This document shows positions 52,599 to 60,949 of a stretch of DNA of 64,000 bases, in pieces. The stretch lies in the NCBI RefSeq assembly GCF_004345645.1, contig NZ_SLWS01000014.1:1-64000 (forward strand), written 5' to 3'. The notes under the pieces were generated by a model that was not told the DNA's origin, did not search any database, and saw nothing but the letters and a program-made list of their open reading frames with translations. The translations under genes were made by a program, and so were the position numbers. Numbering within the stretch: the first letter of the stretch is position 1; the number at the start of each line of letters is the position of its first letter. This stretch comes from Actinocrispum wychmicini (GTDB lineage: Bacteria; Actinomycetota; Actinomycetes; Mycobacteriales; Pseudonocardiaceae).

Positions 52599-53566
52599 GC
52601 GGGCACCTCGTCGGAGAGTCGGGCGGAACGCGGGTTGCTCCCGCAGCCCTGAACTCCGGATTTCGGGCCGGTTTTGGACATGCCGACTCGAACTTTTTCG
52701 CTGTGCGCGTCCGGCCGAGCGTCTACAGAGGGTGACAGTCCTGGGGTGACGTGCGTGGGCGCGGTGGGGTGGGTCAGCGCAAGGGAGGTGAAGACCTGGG
52801 CGGTCACCGGGTCGGTGTCGTCCTGGTCGACAGCGGCGTCCCGCAGGTAGCGCAGCAGCCTGGCTTCGGCCCGTTCCCGCATCTTGTACGCCGCCCAGAC
52901 GGTCATGTTCCGGGCGGCGGCCCAGTCCGCCAGGGACAGCGACTCCAGCCGCGTGATGCCGATCAGATCCGCCTGGGTCCGGGTCAGGACTCCGTCGGCG
53001 ACCGCACGGGCCAGCACCAGATCCGGGTGTCCCCACGGCGGGTGCGGCGGGGCCGACCGGTAGCCCAGTGCGACCGGGATTGGACCGCCGAGTGCCTCGG
53101 CGAGCGCGGCGTACCCGGACCGGTAGGCCGTCCACCGCAGCCGCACCATGATCCGCGGGCGACGCAGATCGACGGTCGCCACTGCGGTCAGGAAGCCGCG
53201 CAGCACCTCGGCGTGCACGTCGCCCGGATCTCCGGCGAACCGCTTCGACAAGCGGGCTGCTGCGGTGGTCAAGGCGGGTAGCGCGACCCCGACCGCGGCG
53301 AGGGTCCAGGTGGGGCTGTCGGTGCGGGCGCGCAGCACCAGATGCGCCCAGACCGCGTCCCGGGTGGCCTGCGGACACTGCCGCGCCAACAGTCGGTCGC
53401 GCACCTCGTCCAGCGGGAGGCGCCGGTCGGGCAATCCGGGGTACAGGCGGCCGTTCAGCGATACCGGATCGGGCCCGGTCACCAGCAAGGAAAACGTGTC
53501 CCGTGCGATATCCAGCGCGTTCGGGACTGTGTCGCGCTCGCGACGGAAAACGGGCTGCGCTGCCAT
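52589..53566 (-). CDS. Sigma-like/HTH regulator of the transfer operon
   Basis: 325 residues from ATG 53566 (GGGAG 8-12 nt upstream). A helical N-terminal region is followed by a region-4-like HTH: DLIGITRLESLSLADWAAARNMTVWAAYKMRERAEARLLRYL. The spacing and YKMRERAEARL recall sigma factors and mobile-element regulators of conjugation. The C-terminal tail (SEKVRVGMSKTGPKSG) is encoded by the DNA of the 52641-52701 box, so its sequence is constrained by DNA function. A likely activator of the transfer operon; not proven. Confidence 0.65.
   Translation of the reverse strand: MAAQPVFRRERDTVPNALDIARDTFSLLVTGPDPVSLNGRLYPGLPDRRLPLDEVRDRLLARQCPQATRDAVWAHLVLRARTDSPTWTLAAVGVALPALTTAAARLSKRFAGDPGDVHAEVLRGFLTAVATVDLRRPRIMVRLRWTAYRSGYAALAEALGGPIPVALGYRSAPPHPPWGHPDLVLARAVADGVLTRTQADLIGITRLESLSLADWAAARNMTVWAAYKMRERAEARLLRYLRDAAVDQDDTDPVTAQVFTSLALTHPTAPTHVTPGLSPSVDARPDAHSEKVRVGMSKTGPKSGVQGCGSNPRSARLSDEVPACA
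52641..52701 (-). promoter_or_regulatory. Transfer box, copy C (upstream of the VirB2 gene)
   Basis: On the minus strand: TGTCCAAAAC, then CGGCCCGAAATCCGGAGTTC, then AGGG. It aligns without gaps with copy B over about 35 positions and ends 42 nt before the VirB2 start. It lies in the 3' end of the upstream gene, which would otherwise have no reason to keep this base sequence. Confidence 0.7.
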
Positions 53567-53621
53567 GGTTGTGTCTCCCACGGTGTCGATGTGAACAACA
53601 ACGACGCCAGGAAACACGGGT

Positions 53622-53797
53622 GGATACCAGAGAAATACCAGAGAAATACCACGGAGCTACTAGAACGAGGCTCTAGGTCTACTATTTTTCTACTATTTCG
53701 CCTCGCGAGCCACTCTGTTCAAGATCCACTTCGTGGGTCCGGGAGTGATCGAGTCTAGTAGCCGGTGAGCTGGGATTCTAGTAGCGCTCTGGTATCC
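53622..53797. repeat. 11-bp tandem repeats in a large inverted repeat
   Basis: ATACCAGAGAA is at 53624-53634 and 53635-53645, with a partial third copy. A second 11-bp tandem, TCTACTATTTT/TCTACTATTTC, is at 53678-53699. Inverted counterparts lie to the right: GCTACTAGAA (53656-53665) versus TTCTAGTAGC (53776-53785), and GGATACCAGAG (53622-53632) versus CTCTGGTATCC (53787-53797). The 11-bp period puts the sites on one face of the helix. Fits oriT, an iteron origin or a cooperative operator. Confidence 0.7.
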
Positions 53798-53832
53798 GCA
53801 GAGCCGCTGGCACGGCGTCACCCGACGGCAAC

Positions 53833-53870
53833 CTCAAGATCAACCTCGGAATTCGTGAAAAGATCTTGAG
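53833..53870. repeat. 9-bp inverted repeat
   Basis: CTCAAGATC (53833-53841) and GATCTTGAG (53862-53870), exact complements with a 20-nt gap. It lies between the tandem repeats and box copy A. A spaced inverted repeat is what relaxases and dimeric regulators recognise. Confidence 0.5.
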
Positions 53871-53999
53871 CGAGACTCGATGCAGTCTCCCTGGACACAC
53901 CGGGAACGCCCAGTTGGTCGCGTGTCCCGAACTGTCGTCGACGACCCCGTAGTCGGAATCGATCGACCTGCGTATCGCCGCCACCCGCCGGAAGCCTGC

Positions 54000-54062
54000 A
54001 ACAAAATGTTCCGCTGGGTGTGTCCAAAACGGGGCCTAAAACAGGTGTTTAGAGGGTGACAG
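54000..54062 (+). promoter_or_regulatory. Transfer box, copy A (upstream of the methyltransferase operon)
   Basis: AACAAAATGTTCCGCTGGG, then TGTCCAAAACGGGGCCTAAA, ending GTTTAGAGGGTGACAG. Related to copies B and C; 40 nt before ATG 54102. Confidence 0.7.
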
Positions 54063-54101
54063 AACGAACACAGCATCCTTTTCCGTTGGAGGACACCCGC
54101 G

Positions 54102-55088
54102 ATGACCCCAGCACACGACACCGACGTCCCTGACGACACGCCACAGCGCCGCCAGCCCACCCCGTCCCCGGCCCCGATCCCGCTGCGGCGCATCGCCCGC
54201 ACCGCCCGCCGCCGGGCCTCACGCCGGACGGAGCGTGATCCGCGCCCAGCCCGCCCGAGCACCGTCTGGCCCTGCGCCAACGACGACCCCCGCGAGGGCA
54301 CCGGCGTGCTCGCCAGCTGGCTGCTCACCGCCGTCATCAAGATCGTCACCACCTACACCCAACCCGGCCACCGCGTCCTGCTCCTCGACGCCACTCCACT
54401 ACTCGCTCGACCCACCACGGGGCCGGTCGACCCAGTCGGCAACCAGTCCCGGCACGGCCCGTACGCCGGACTGTTGGAAGCCGCCTGGACCGTGGTCCGA
54501 CTCGGCCGCGGTATCGACACCCACACCATCCCCACCCGCCAGCACCCACCCAACACCTGCCCCGGCGGCGCGTGGGCTGAGTCGGAGTCCGGACCCGGAT
54601 CACGCACCGTCAGTCCGACCGTCGACCACCACACCGGGTCGTCGCCGGCACCCTCGCCCGGTCCGGACCCGGCCGCGACCCACCACCGTCCGGACCAGTT
54701 CGAGATGATCATCACCGCGGCCGAACCCGACACCGTCGAACGACTGCACCTGACCGACTGGGCCGGGCTGCTCACCCCGACCGGCACCCTCACGGTCATC
54801 ACGCACAGTCACCATGCTGGTGGTCGGCTTACCGACCCCGCCGCAGCGTTGGTGCGCGTCGCGCACGATGCCGGACTGCGCTACCACGACCGCATCGCCC
54901 TGCTGCACGTGCCCGTCCGCGACGGTGCGCTCGTCCCCACGGACCCGGCCACGTGTGATCGCTCCCCGAGCCCCCCGAGATCATCGAGCACGCCGGTGCG
55001 GCACACCTACGTGCACAAGGACCTCTTCGTGTTCTCCCGCCAGCCCGCCCGCCACCACAGCGCCGGCACCAGGGGAGACCTCCGATGA
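54102..55088 (+). CDS. Methyltransferase-like protein without motif I
   Basis: 328 residues. ATG 54102 follows TTGGAGGA. The fold is that of the next gene's SAM-dependent methyltransferase: VLASWLLTAVIKIVTTYTQPGHRVLLLD, then DTVERLHLTDWAGLLTPTGTLTVITHSHHAGGRL and DAGLRYHDRIALLHVPV. Where the SAM-binding DPxCGTG should lie it has DATPLLARP, so catalysis is doubtful. About 55 basic and low-complexity residues precede the fold. It may be a substrate-recognising partner of the paralogue that follows. Confidence 0.65.
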   Translation: MTPAHDTDVPDDTPQRRQPTPSPAPIPLRRIARTARRRASRRTERDPRPARPSTVWPCANDDPREGTGVLASWLLTAVIKIVTTYTQPGHRVLLLDATPLLARPTTGPVDPVGNQSRHGPYAGLLEAAWTVVRLGRGIDTHTIPTRQHPPNTCPGGAWAESESGPGSRTVSPTVDHHTGSSPAPSPGPDPAATHHRPDQFEMIITAAEPDTVERLHLTDWAGLLTPTGTLTVITHSHHAGGRLTDPAAALVRVAHDAGLRYHDRIALLHVPVRDGALVPTDPATCDRSPSPPRSSSTPVRHTYVHKDLFVFSRQPARHHSAGTRGDLR

Positions 55089-56038
55089 CTGACCGTCCTG
55101 TGTCGTCCTGGCCACTCCCCCAACCAGTGGGGGAGGAGCCGCCCGATCCCCGGTTGTCGGTGTGGCCGACCGGGCAACGCGACCCCGCGGCCCAGTTGCG
55201 CGACAGCGGCTGCGTCGCCGCGACCAGCACCGACACCGACCGCATCCCACCCGCCGTCGCCGCGCACGCGATCACTACCTACACCCGCCCCGGCGACCTC
55301 GTCCTGGACCCCGACTGCGGCACTGGCACCGTCCTTTCCGCCGCACTGCGCGCCGGCCGGCGCGCGGTCGGACTGACCGCGCGCCGCCGGTGGTGGACCA
55401 TCGCCCGCGCCAATATCACCGCCGCCAAGGCCCACGGCGCCTGGCCCGACGGGTCCGTGCTCGACGCCCACCCGAAGACCTTGGCGACCATCCGCGCCGC
55501 CGGCCTCGTCGGGCGGGTCGCGCTCGTCCTGACCACCCTGCGCACCCCGACCGACACCACCACGCGGCACCGCGTACCGGGTCCGGACCGTGACCCTGAT
55601 CCTGACCGGACGGTCAGCCAGTTCGCCGCGACGCTCGCTCATTGCGAGCCGCTGCTGCGCTCCGGCGGGCACCTGGTCGTCGTCGCCCGCCCGCGCCGCC
55701 ACAGAGACGGGTCGCTGGTCGACCTGACCACTCCGCTGATCGCCGCCGGGACCGCCGCCGGCTTGGCCCCGGTCGACCGGGGCCTCGCCCTGACCGCCCA
55801 CCTCCGCGGCCGTCGGCTGATCACTCGCGCGACGCTCGCCGAACGCCGTGCCGCCGCCCGCGCTCGCGCCGCCGGGACACCGATCGCGCTCGCCGCGCAC
55901 CACGAGGTGCTTGTGTTCCAACTCGTCCACGACGCCGAACTCGCCAGCGCAGCGGGCGGCATCCCGTGGCCTGCCGAGCGCGCGCTCCGCTCTGGCCTCA
56001 ACGGCAGCGGCCACCCGGGGGCGAGGCGAGCAGCATGA
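55085..56038 (+). CDS. TRM11-like SAM methyltransferase
   Basis: 317 residues. Motif I is clear: LVLDPDCGTGTVLSAALRAGRRAVGL (D75 to about 93). The catalytic NPPY/DPPY motif is not seen; the corresponding strand reads ALVLTTLRTP. The C-terminal half has a typical GGHLVVVARPRRHRDGSL strand. It overlaps its neighbours (ATGA both sides). TRM11-like methyltransferases on actinobacterial elements are assumed to act on DNA; with the changed motif IV this is uncertain. Confidence 0.72.
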   Translation: MTDRPVSSWPLPQPVGEEPPDPRLSVWPTGQRDPAAQLRDSGCVAATSTDTDRIPPAVAAHAITTYTRPGDLVLDPDCGTGTVLSAALRAGRRAVGLTARRRWWTIARANITAAKAHGAWPDGSVLDAHPKTLATIRAAGLVGRVALVLTTLRTPTDTTTRHRVPGPDRDPDPDRTVSQFAATLAHCEPLLRSGGHLVVVARPRRHRDGSLVDLTTPLIAAGTAAGLAPVDRGLALTAHLRGRRLITRATLAERRAAARARAAGTPIALAAHHEVLVFQLVHDAELASAAGGIPWPAERALRSGLNGSGHPGARRAA

Positions 56039-56658
56039 CCACCCGCCTGCACTGCCGCGCCTGCGGCTGGCACCCGACGTTCCGCCGCAAGCGCACCGCG
56101 CTGCGTGCCGCCGCCCGTCACCACTGCACCGGCACCCCACTGGCCGAGACCACTCCCCGCTGGTGGACCCGACTGTGGACAACCCTGTGGACACGTCCCC
56201 GCGACACCGCGCCGACCACCACCGGCGGCCACCCCATGGTGGACAACGCACATCGCGACACCGACCTCGGCGCCGCACGCGGCGTCGAATTGGCTGGCGC
56301 GCGCGGCACCCGGATTCGGTGGGCGGTGCTGGCCGCCCACCATGCCGAGACCACACGACGGTCGCGCCACGCCATGATCGACATCGTTCGCGCCGGCTAC
56401 CAGATCGGACCACCACCGTACGGCTACCGCGCCCTGCGCATCCGCGTCACCCACCCGACCGGACACAGCACACTCCGGACCGTTCTCGTCCCGCACTGGC
56501 AGACCGCCGCCGTCGTCACCCGCATCTTTACCTGGCGCGCCGACGACCACCTGACGTTCACCGCGATCGCCCGCCGGCTCAACAACGACCCGCGCCTCTA
56601 CCCACCCCGAGGCCCGACTGGGCGGTGGACCGCCACGGCCGTCCGGCGCGTGATCACC
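56035..56658 (+). pseudogene. Serine-recombinase-type DNA-binding protein, 5' part, split
   Basis: 208 codons before the insertion. A zinc-finger-like start (CRACGWHPTFRRKRTALRAAARHHC) replaces the usual catalytic resolvase domain. Then AMIDIVRAGYQIGPPPYGYRALRI, TAAVVTRIFTWRADDHLTFTAIARRLN and WTATAVRRVIT match the recombinase (PF07508-type) domain of large serine recombinases. The frame continues at 60520 with NIKYTGRQAW. Before the insertion the protein had about 267 residues and could bind, but not cut, DNA. It may have acted as a regulator. Confidence 0.75.
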
Positions 56659-56759
56659 TTCTCTGCACTACAGGGGACGGCGTGATGGCCCTCGTGTTGT
56701 TCCCTGCTCGTGGCTGGTGCCGCAGGGATTCCTCAGGTCACGTGTCAGTGAGCTTGCGC

Positions 56760-59243
56760 TCACTGGTTGGGACGGCGTGTGGGCATGCCGAGGTTGACTT
56801 CGGTGGGGGTGCCGAGCCGGGTGTCGCGTTGGGTGCGGGTTCGCTTGCTGCGGAGGAAGGTCAGCGTCAGGTCGAGACCTTCGATCTCGCCGCGCCAGTC
56901 TTCGGCGACGGCTCGGCGGCGTCGGGCGAGCAGATCCTGCTCCAGTTCGTCGAGTCGGGGCAGCATCTTGGGGTTGATCGAGAGCATGGGGCAACGGATG
57001 CAGGCGTGTTCGTGGGCGCAGCCGGTTCCGTAGGGCCGTCCGCAGGATCCGAGCTCGACACGGCGTTTGTCGAAGTGTTCCTCGAAATCGCGCCACTCTT
57101 CGGCGGTGGGGGCGTTGTATTCGTCGCCGGGTCGTTGTGCCCGTCGCCGGTCCAGGAATTGTTGGTAGTGAGCGATGACGTTCTCGTCGAAGACGGCGAC
57201 GTAGCCGCAGGTGGTTTGCGTGTTGAGGTGACCGAGCAGTGCGGCTCCGATGTGGATCGGCAGGCCGTTGTTGACCAGTTCGGTGGCGAACAGGCGGCGG
57301 AAGTCGTGTGGGGCGAAGGTGATGCCGGCGAATTCCGGATGTGTCTGGGCCAAGGCTTTGGTGGCTTTCCGGATGTAGCCCGCGATCGCTTCCATGGACA
57401 GGGCTCGACGGCAGGAGTTGCGCAGGCTCTGGAACAAGTAGGGCAGCGGCGGGCTCCAGATTTTCTCGTGGGTGTCGTAGCGCATCGCGACTGGGACGGT
57501 GCCGTGGTCGCGGGTGTGTCGGCGGATGATCTGCGCGAGGACGTGGAACAGTTCCGCGGACATCGGGATCACACGTTCCCGGTCGCTTTTGGACGGTGTG
57601 ACGACCAACAGCGCGACGACTTCACCGTTGGGGCGCTGGTAGTTGCGCACGGACAAGTGGGTCAGCTCGGTCAGCTCCTCGACACGCAGTCCCGCCAACC
57701 GCAGGGTTTCGACGATGGCCCACTGCCAGAACGCTTGATCCTCCTCATGGGAGAGGCGGATCAGTTCGCCGGTGTCGCGGTTGAGGGCTCGGATCGGGGC
57801 GTGTTCGGGATTGATCCATTCACGACGGTCGCGGTCGCTGGCGGTGCGCTGGTAGGTGATGCCCGTGACGGTGAACTGCTCGCCGATGTCGACGGCGCGG
57901 GTTGCGTCCAGCAGTGTGCGCATGTTGTTCCAGTGGTCGTTGACGTGGCCGGACAGGATCGGCAGCAGCGGCTGGCGTTCGCGGGTGCGGTGGGCCATCC
58001 GTTCCTGCAGCCGCCGGCGCCGAACGGGGAGCTTGCGCAGGTCAGCGTCGCGGATGGGGCACGGTGCCACCCAGCGTGCCCACCGTTCTGGTTCGGCCGC
58101 CGCCCAGGTGTGCAGGTCCAGATACAACGATCGGATAGCCACCATCGGTCCGTCCACGTTCAGCCGGGGCTGGCCGCCCGGCAGGGTCCGCAGCCACTGT
58201 TTCCAGGTAGTGATGGTGTTCTCGTCCAGCCGCAGGTCGGCCTGGCTGGGATTGATCGTCTCGATCTGCTTCCAGAACGTGAGGGCCAGATATCGCGCGA
58301 GGTGCTCGGTGGCGGCGTAGTCCAATTCGGTGGCGCGGCGGGTGAGGTAGTCGACGAGCAGATCGCGCACCTCGGTGTTGCGCAGCCCGTGCCGGTCCAC
58401 CAGTTCACTGATGCTGCGTTGGCCTTTGGTCACCGCGACCCGCAGGGTGCGGGGAGCCGACGCGGGGAACTGCCCCATGTCATAGAGCACCGGCCACGCC
58501 TGCGTGCCGGCGAAGGACCCGTCGCCGGGGCGTGTCCCACGCGTCAGCCCATACTTGCGGCACTCGGTGGCGTAGTGCAGCAACGCTTCCGGTGTCAGGT
58601 CAGCCAACTCGATGCCGAAGACGGTCAGCGCGCAGCACACGTCGAACACCGCGTCGTAGTGTCGTTCCCGGCTGACGGGCAGCGCCTCGACCCGCGAGCA
58701 GAAATCCTCCAGCAACGGATCTCGCGCGACCGTGCGAAACCACCGGGGATAGCAGGAGAACAGGTAAGACCGGAACGCACGCAGGCTCGGCTGCACCAGC
58801 CGCGCCGCGAACGCATGCCCAGCCGCGGCGTTGAGCCGACGACGCAGCGTCGGACTCACCATCGTCGCCTGCGCGGTCACGGTGGCACCCGGCTCATTCA
58901 GACCTGCGGCTTCCCAACGCTGCTGCCAGGTCTGGCCCGGGTAGCGCTCCAGGTGGGCCAGCAAACCGCGTATGCCCCAACGGTTGTGGTTGCGGGTGTC
59001 CCGCGCGCCACCGAGGGCCTCAGTGACCAGCGACGCGACCTCTTTCGCGCTCGCGGTGGCCAACTCGCCCAACGGCGCGGGTGGCTTGACCGGCCGGGGC
59101 GGTGGCGCCGGGACAAGCGCCGTCGGGGCGAACCTGTCGTCGTTCGCGTAGACGAACTCGTGCCGACGGACCCGGCCCGTCGCCACCAACCCCACGGCCG
59201 CCTCGGCCTCGACGCCGGGGGTGGTCTCGGTGTCACTGGGCAC
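56760..59243 (-). CDS. TnpB-like large tyrosine recombinase, 827 aa
   Basis: GTG 59243 overlaps the end of the upstream recombinase (frame also open to 59273). The catalytic domain has ETLRLAGLRVEELTELTHLS (arginine 1), FAPHDFRRLFATELVNNG (H-x-x-R) and GYVAVFDENVIAHY for the tyrosine region. A cysteine cluster CGRPYGTGCAHEHACIRCP near the C-terminus suggests zinc binding. It works with the smaller recombinase. Confidence 0.85.
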   Translation of the reverse strand: MPSDTETTPGVEAEAAVGLVATGRVRRHEFVYANDDRFAPTALVPAPPPRPVKPPAPLGELATASAKEVASLVTEALGGARDTRNHNRWGIRGLLAHLERYPGQTWQQRWEAAGLNEPGATVTAQATMVSPTLRRRLNAAAGHAFAARLVQPSLRAFRSYLFSCYPRWFRTVARDPLLEDFCSRVEALPVSRERHYDAVFDVCCALTVFGIELADLTPEALLHYATECRKYGLTRGTRPGDGSFAGTQAWPVLYDMGQFPASAPRTLRVAVTKGQRSISELVDRHGLRNTEVRDLLVDYLTRRATELDYAATEHLARYLALTFWKQIETINPSQADLRLDENTITTWKQWLRTLPGGQPRLNVDGPMVAIRSLYLDLHTWAAAEPERWARWVAPCPIRDADLRKLPVRRRRLQERMAHRTRERQPLLPILSGHVNDHWNNMRTLLDATRAVDIGEQFTVTGITYQRTASDRDRREWINPEHAPIRALNRDTGELIRLSHEEDQAFWQWAIVETLRLAGLRVEELTELTHLSVRNYQRPNGEVVALLVVTPSKSDRERVIPMSAELFHVLAQIIRRHTRDHGTVPVAMRYDTHEKIWSPPLPYLFQSLRNSCRRALSMEAIAGYIRKATKALAQTHPEFAGITFAPHDFRRLFATELVNNGLPIHIGAALLGHLNTQTTCGYVAVFDENVIAHYQQFLDRRRAQRPGDEYNAPTAEEWRDFEEHFDKRRVELGSCGRPYGTGCAHEHACIRCPMLSINPKMLPRLDELEQDLLARRRRAVAEDWRGEIEGLDLTLTFLRSKRTRTQRDTRLGTPTEVNLGMPTRRPNQ

Positions 59244-60453
59244 CGAACACCGCCTCGACATCAGCGGGGTCATAGCCGGGGTTCCACCGCGTCGTCGGGC
59301 GGGGCCGCTGGTAGTGCTCGGCCAGCTTGTCCACCAGATCCTCGATACCGACCACGGTGTAGAGGGCGGTGGTCGTGATATGCGCGTGCCGCAAGATCGT
59401 CTGCACCTCGACCAGCGTCAACTCCGGGTCACGAGCCAGCCGGGTCGCGGCCGTGTGCCGCAGATCATGCAGCGTCCAGTTCGCCCCCAGCGCGTCGCTG
59501 GCCCGCTGGAGGACCCGCCGCGCCGCCCAATACGTCAACGGCCGAACCACACCCCGGCGTGTTCGCCACACCGGCCCGTTGTCCTGCGGCAGCCTGGCCT
59601 CCTCCAGATAGGCGGCCAGGTATGCCAACGCCTCCGGCGACACCGGAACCTGTTGACGGACCCGGCTTCCCTTGGAAACCACCCACAACCGGCCCCCGGA
59701 CCAGTCCACATCGCCCAGCCTGACTCCCAACAGCTCCGACGCTCGCGCGCCGGAGGAGACGTAACACGCCAGCAACGCCCGATCCCGCGTGCAGCCCATC
59801 CGCGCGAACAACGCATCCCACTGCGCATCAGGGATCGCCCGCGGACGGCGAACCGGCACCCTCGGCCGCAGCCGAGCACGCCGAAACCGCGGCATGGCCT
59901 CGATCGGCGAGCGGTGCGCCAACGCGGCACGACGAGCGGTGTTCTCCGGCACCGGATTGACCACCGGACCACGCCCGAAATGCCCGTGGAACTCATAAAA
60001 CCCACGAACAGCGGTCAGATTATGGGCGATCGTCGCCGGAGCGTACCCAGCAGCCGGTACCTGCTTGCCCGTCACCGGATTCACCGACCCCGGCGGATGA
60101 CCACCCTCCTTGCTCCGACGGCGTTGCGGATTACGCGCCGACCGCAGCCAACCCACCAGCGCCGCCGTCTCCGCCTCGGTGGCCCGCTCCCAGCCGACGT
60201 CCACCGCCCACAGCACCCGAAACCAGCGCAACAGGTCGTAGGCGTAGCTACGGCACGTCAACGCGCTGGCATCACCGAGCATCAAATCCCGCAGATAGTT
60301 GCCGACCGGCTCGACCTCACGTCCCGCGCCGTCGCGCACCAACCAGGGAAACAGCTCACCAGGGCCAGCCACTACCGCCCCCAACACAGGCAGACCAACC
60401 CGTCCTTCCATCAACTCTCGATGCACCGGGGAGAACCCATGACCAAAATCCAT
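59233..60453 (-). CDS. TnpA-like tyrosine recombinase, 406 aa
   Basis: Catalytic marks: SSGARASELLGVRLGDVDWS (arginine 1), WTLHDLRHTAATRLARD (H-x-x-R) and RHAHITTTALYTVVG (histidine and tyrosine). ATG 60453 is used; ATG 60411 has a better ribosome site and is possible. Overlaps the TnpB-like gene. Confidence 0.87.
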   Translation of the reverse strand: MDFGHGFSPVHRELMEGRVGLPVLGAVVAGPGELFPWLVRDGAGREVEPVGNYLRDLMLGDASALTCRSYAYDLLRWFRVLWAVDVGWERATEAETAALVGWLRSARNPQRRRSKEGGHPPGSVNPVTGKQVPAAGYAPATIAHNLTAVRGFYEFHGHFGRGPVVNPVPENTARRAALAHRSPIEAMPRFRRARLRPRVPVRRPRAIPDAQWDALFARMGCTRDRALLACYVSSGARASELLGVRLGDVDWSGGRLWVVSKGSRVRQQVPVSPEALAYLAAYLEEARLPQDNGPVWRTRRGVVRPLTYWAARRVLQRASDALGANWTLHDLRHTAATRLARDPELTLVEVQTILRHAHITTTALYTVVGIEDLVDKLAEHYQRPRPTTRWNPGYDPADVEAVFGAQ

Positions 60454-60519
60454 CCCCCGACATCGAGCAACCCCAACCGCAGCTTGAGTCCCTCATCCAG
60501 TTGGTGCAGTCAACGGAGC

Positions 60520-60699
60520 AACATCAAATACACCGGGCGGCAAGCCTGGGCCCGCACCAGCGCCGGCCGCCCCACCCCAGTCGAACACTGGATCACCTCC
60601 GCCCCCCGCGCCCACGAACCACTGATCGACGAACGCACCTTCCGCCGCGCCCAACCGAGCCGTTCGTCCCAGGGAGGCGACCATGCCCTCCCCACATGA
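60520..60699 (+). pseudogene. Serine-recombinase-type protein, 3' part
   Basis: Continuation of the 56035 gene: NIKYTGRQAWARTSAGRP, then EHWITSAPRAHEPLIDERTFRRAQ. This is the standard C-terminal end of the PF07508-type domain (NPxYTGRQVWNR...AHEPLVxxxxFxxAQ). It separates from the first part by the 3.9-kb insertion. Confidence 0.78.
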
Positions 60700-60946
60700 C
60701 TGCTCGCCGCCCCAGCACGACGACCGGGTGGCCTGTGGCTCCCTGTGTACCGGGCACCGGGATGTGGATCTCGCGTCCCACACGGCGCGGACGGCCATAC
60801 GGCTCCAGGTAACGGCGGATGCCGTTGGCTGGGTGGGGGGACGTCGGATCGTCGTCGTGCCTGACGGCAGGCGCGAGCCGGGTGCGGTGTCGCCGCACAT
60901 GGTCATCCCGACATCTCGCAACGCTCTCGACATCCCGGCGGAGTAG
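60683..60946 (+). CDS. Small unknown protein, 87 aa
   Basis: ATG 60683 with GGAGG upstream, overlapping the end of the recombinase-type gene. Begins MPSPHDCSPPQHDDRVACGS with two cysteines, then strands VTADAVGWVGGRRIVVVPDGRRE. No family. The overlap supports being part of the same operon before the insertion. Confidence 0.5.
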   Translation: MPSPHDCSPPQHDDRVACGSLCTGHRDVDLASHTARTAIRLQVTADAVGWVGGRRIVVVPDGRREPGAVSPHMVIPTSRNALDIPAE

Positions 60947-60949
60947 GCG

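Larger units (their letters stand above)
53567..54101. other. Divergent control region of the element
   Basis: 535 bases with no gene, between the minus-strand transfer operon and the + strand methyltransferase operon. It holds 11-bp tandem repeats with an inverted copy (53622-53797), a 9-bp inverted repeat (53833-53870) and box copy A (54000-54062). Candidate for oriT and a shared regulatory centre. Confidence 0.6.
56659..60519 (-). mobile_element. Second recombinase element (tnpB-tnpA pair), 3.9 kb
   Basis: Limits inferred from the split host frame: host codons end at 56658 (...GTGATCACC) and resume at 60520 (AACATCAAATAC). That joint restores VRRVIT-NIKYTG, exactly the spacing of the family motif VRxILxNPxYTG. 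The ends share a short inverted motif: CTCTGCACTAC on the left, and GACTGCACCAAC on the complement of the right. It carries two tyrosine recombinases of the same sizes and order as tnpA and tnpB of the first element. No tnpC is seen. Confidence 0.8.

Noticed and set aside
55848..59378. Plus-strand open frame of about 1,170 codons
   Set aside because: It runs across several real genes and the antisense of the TnpB-like gene; composition and lack of motifs show it is a shadow.
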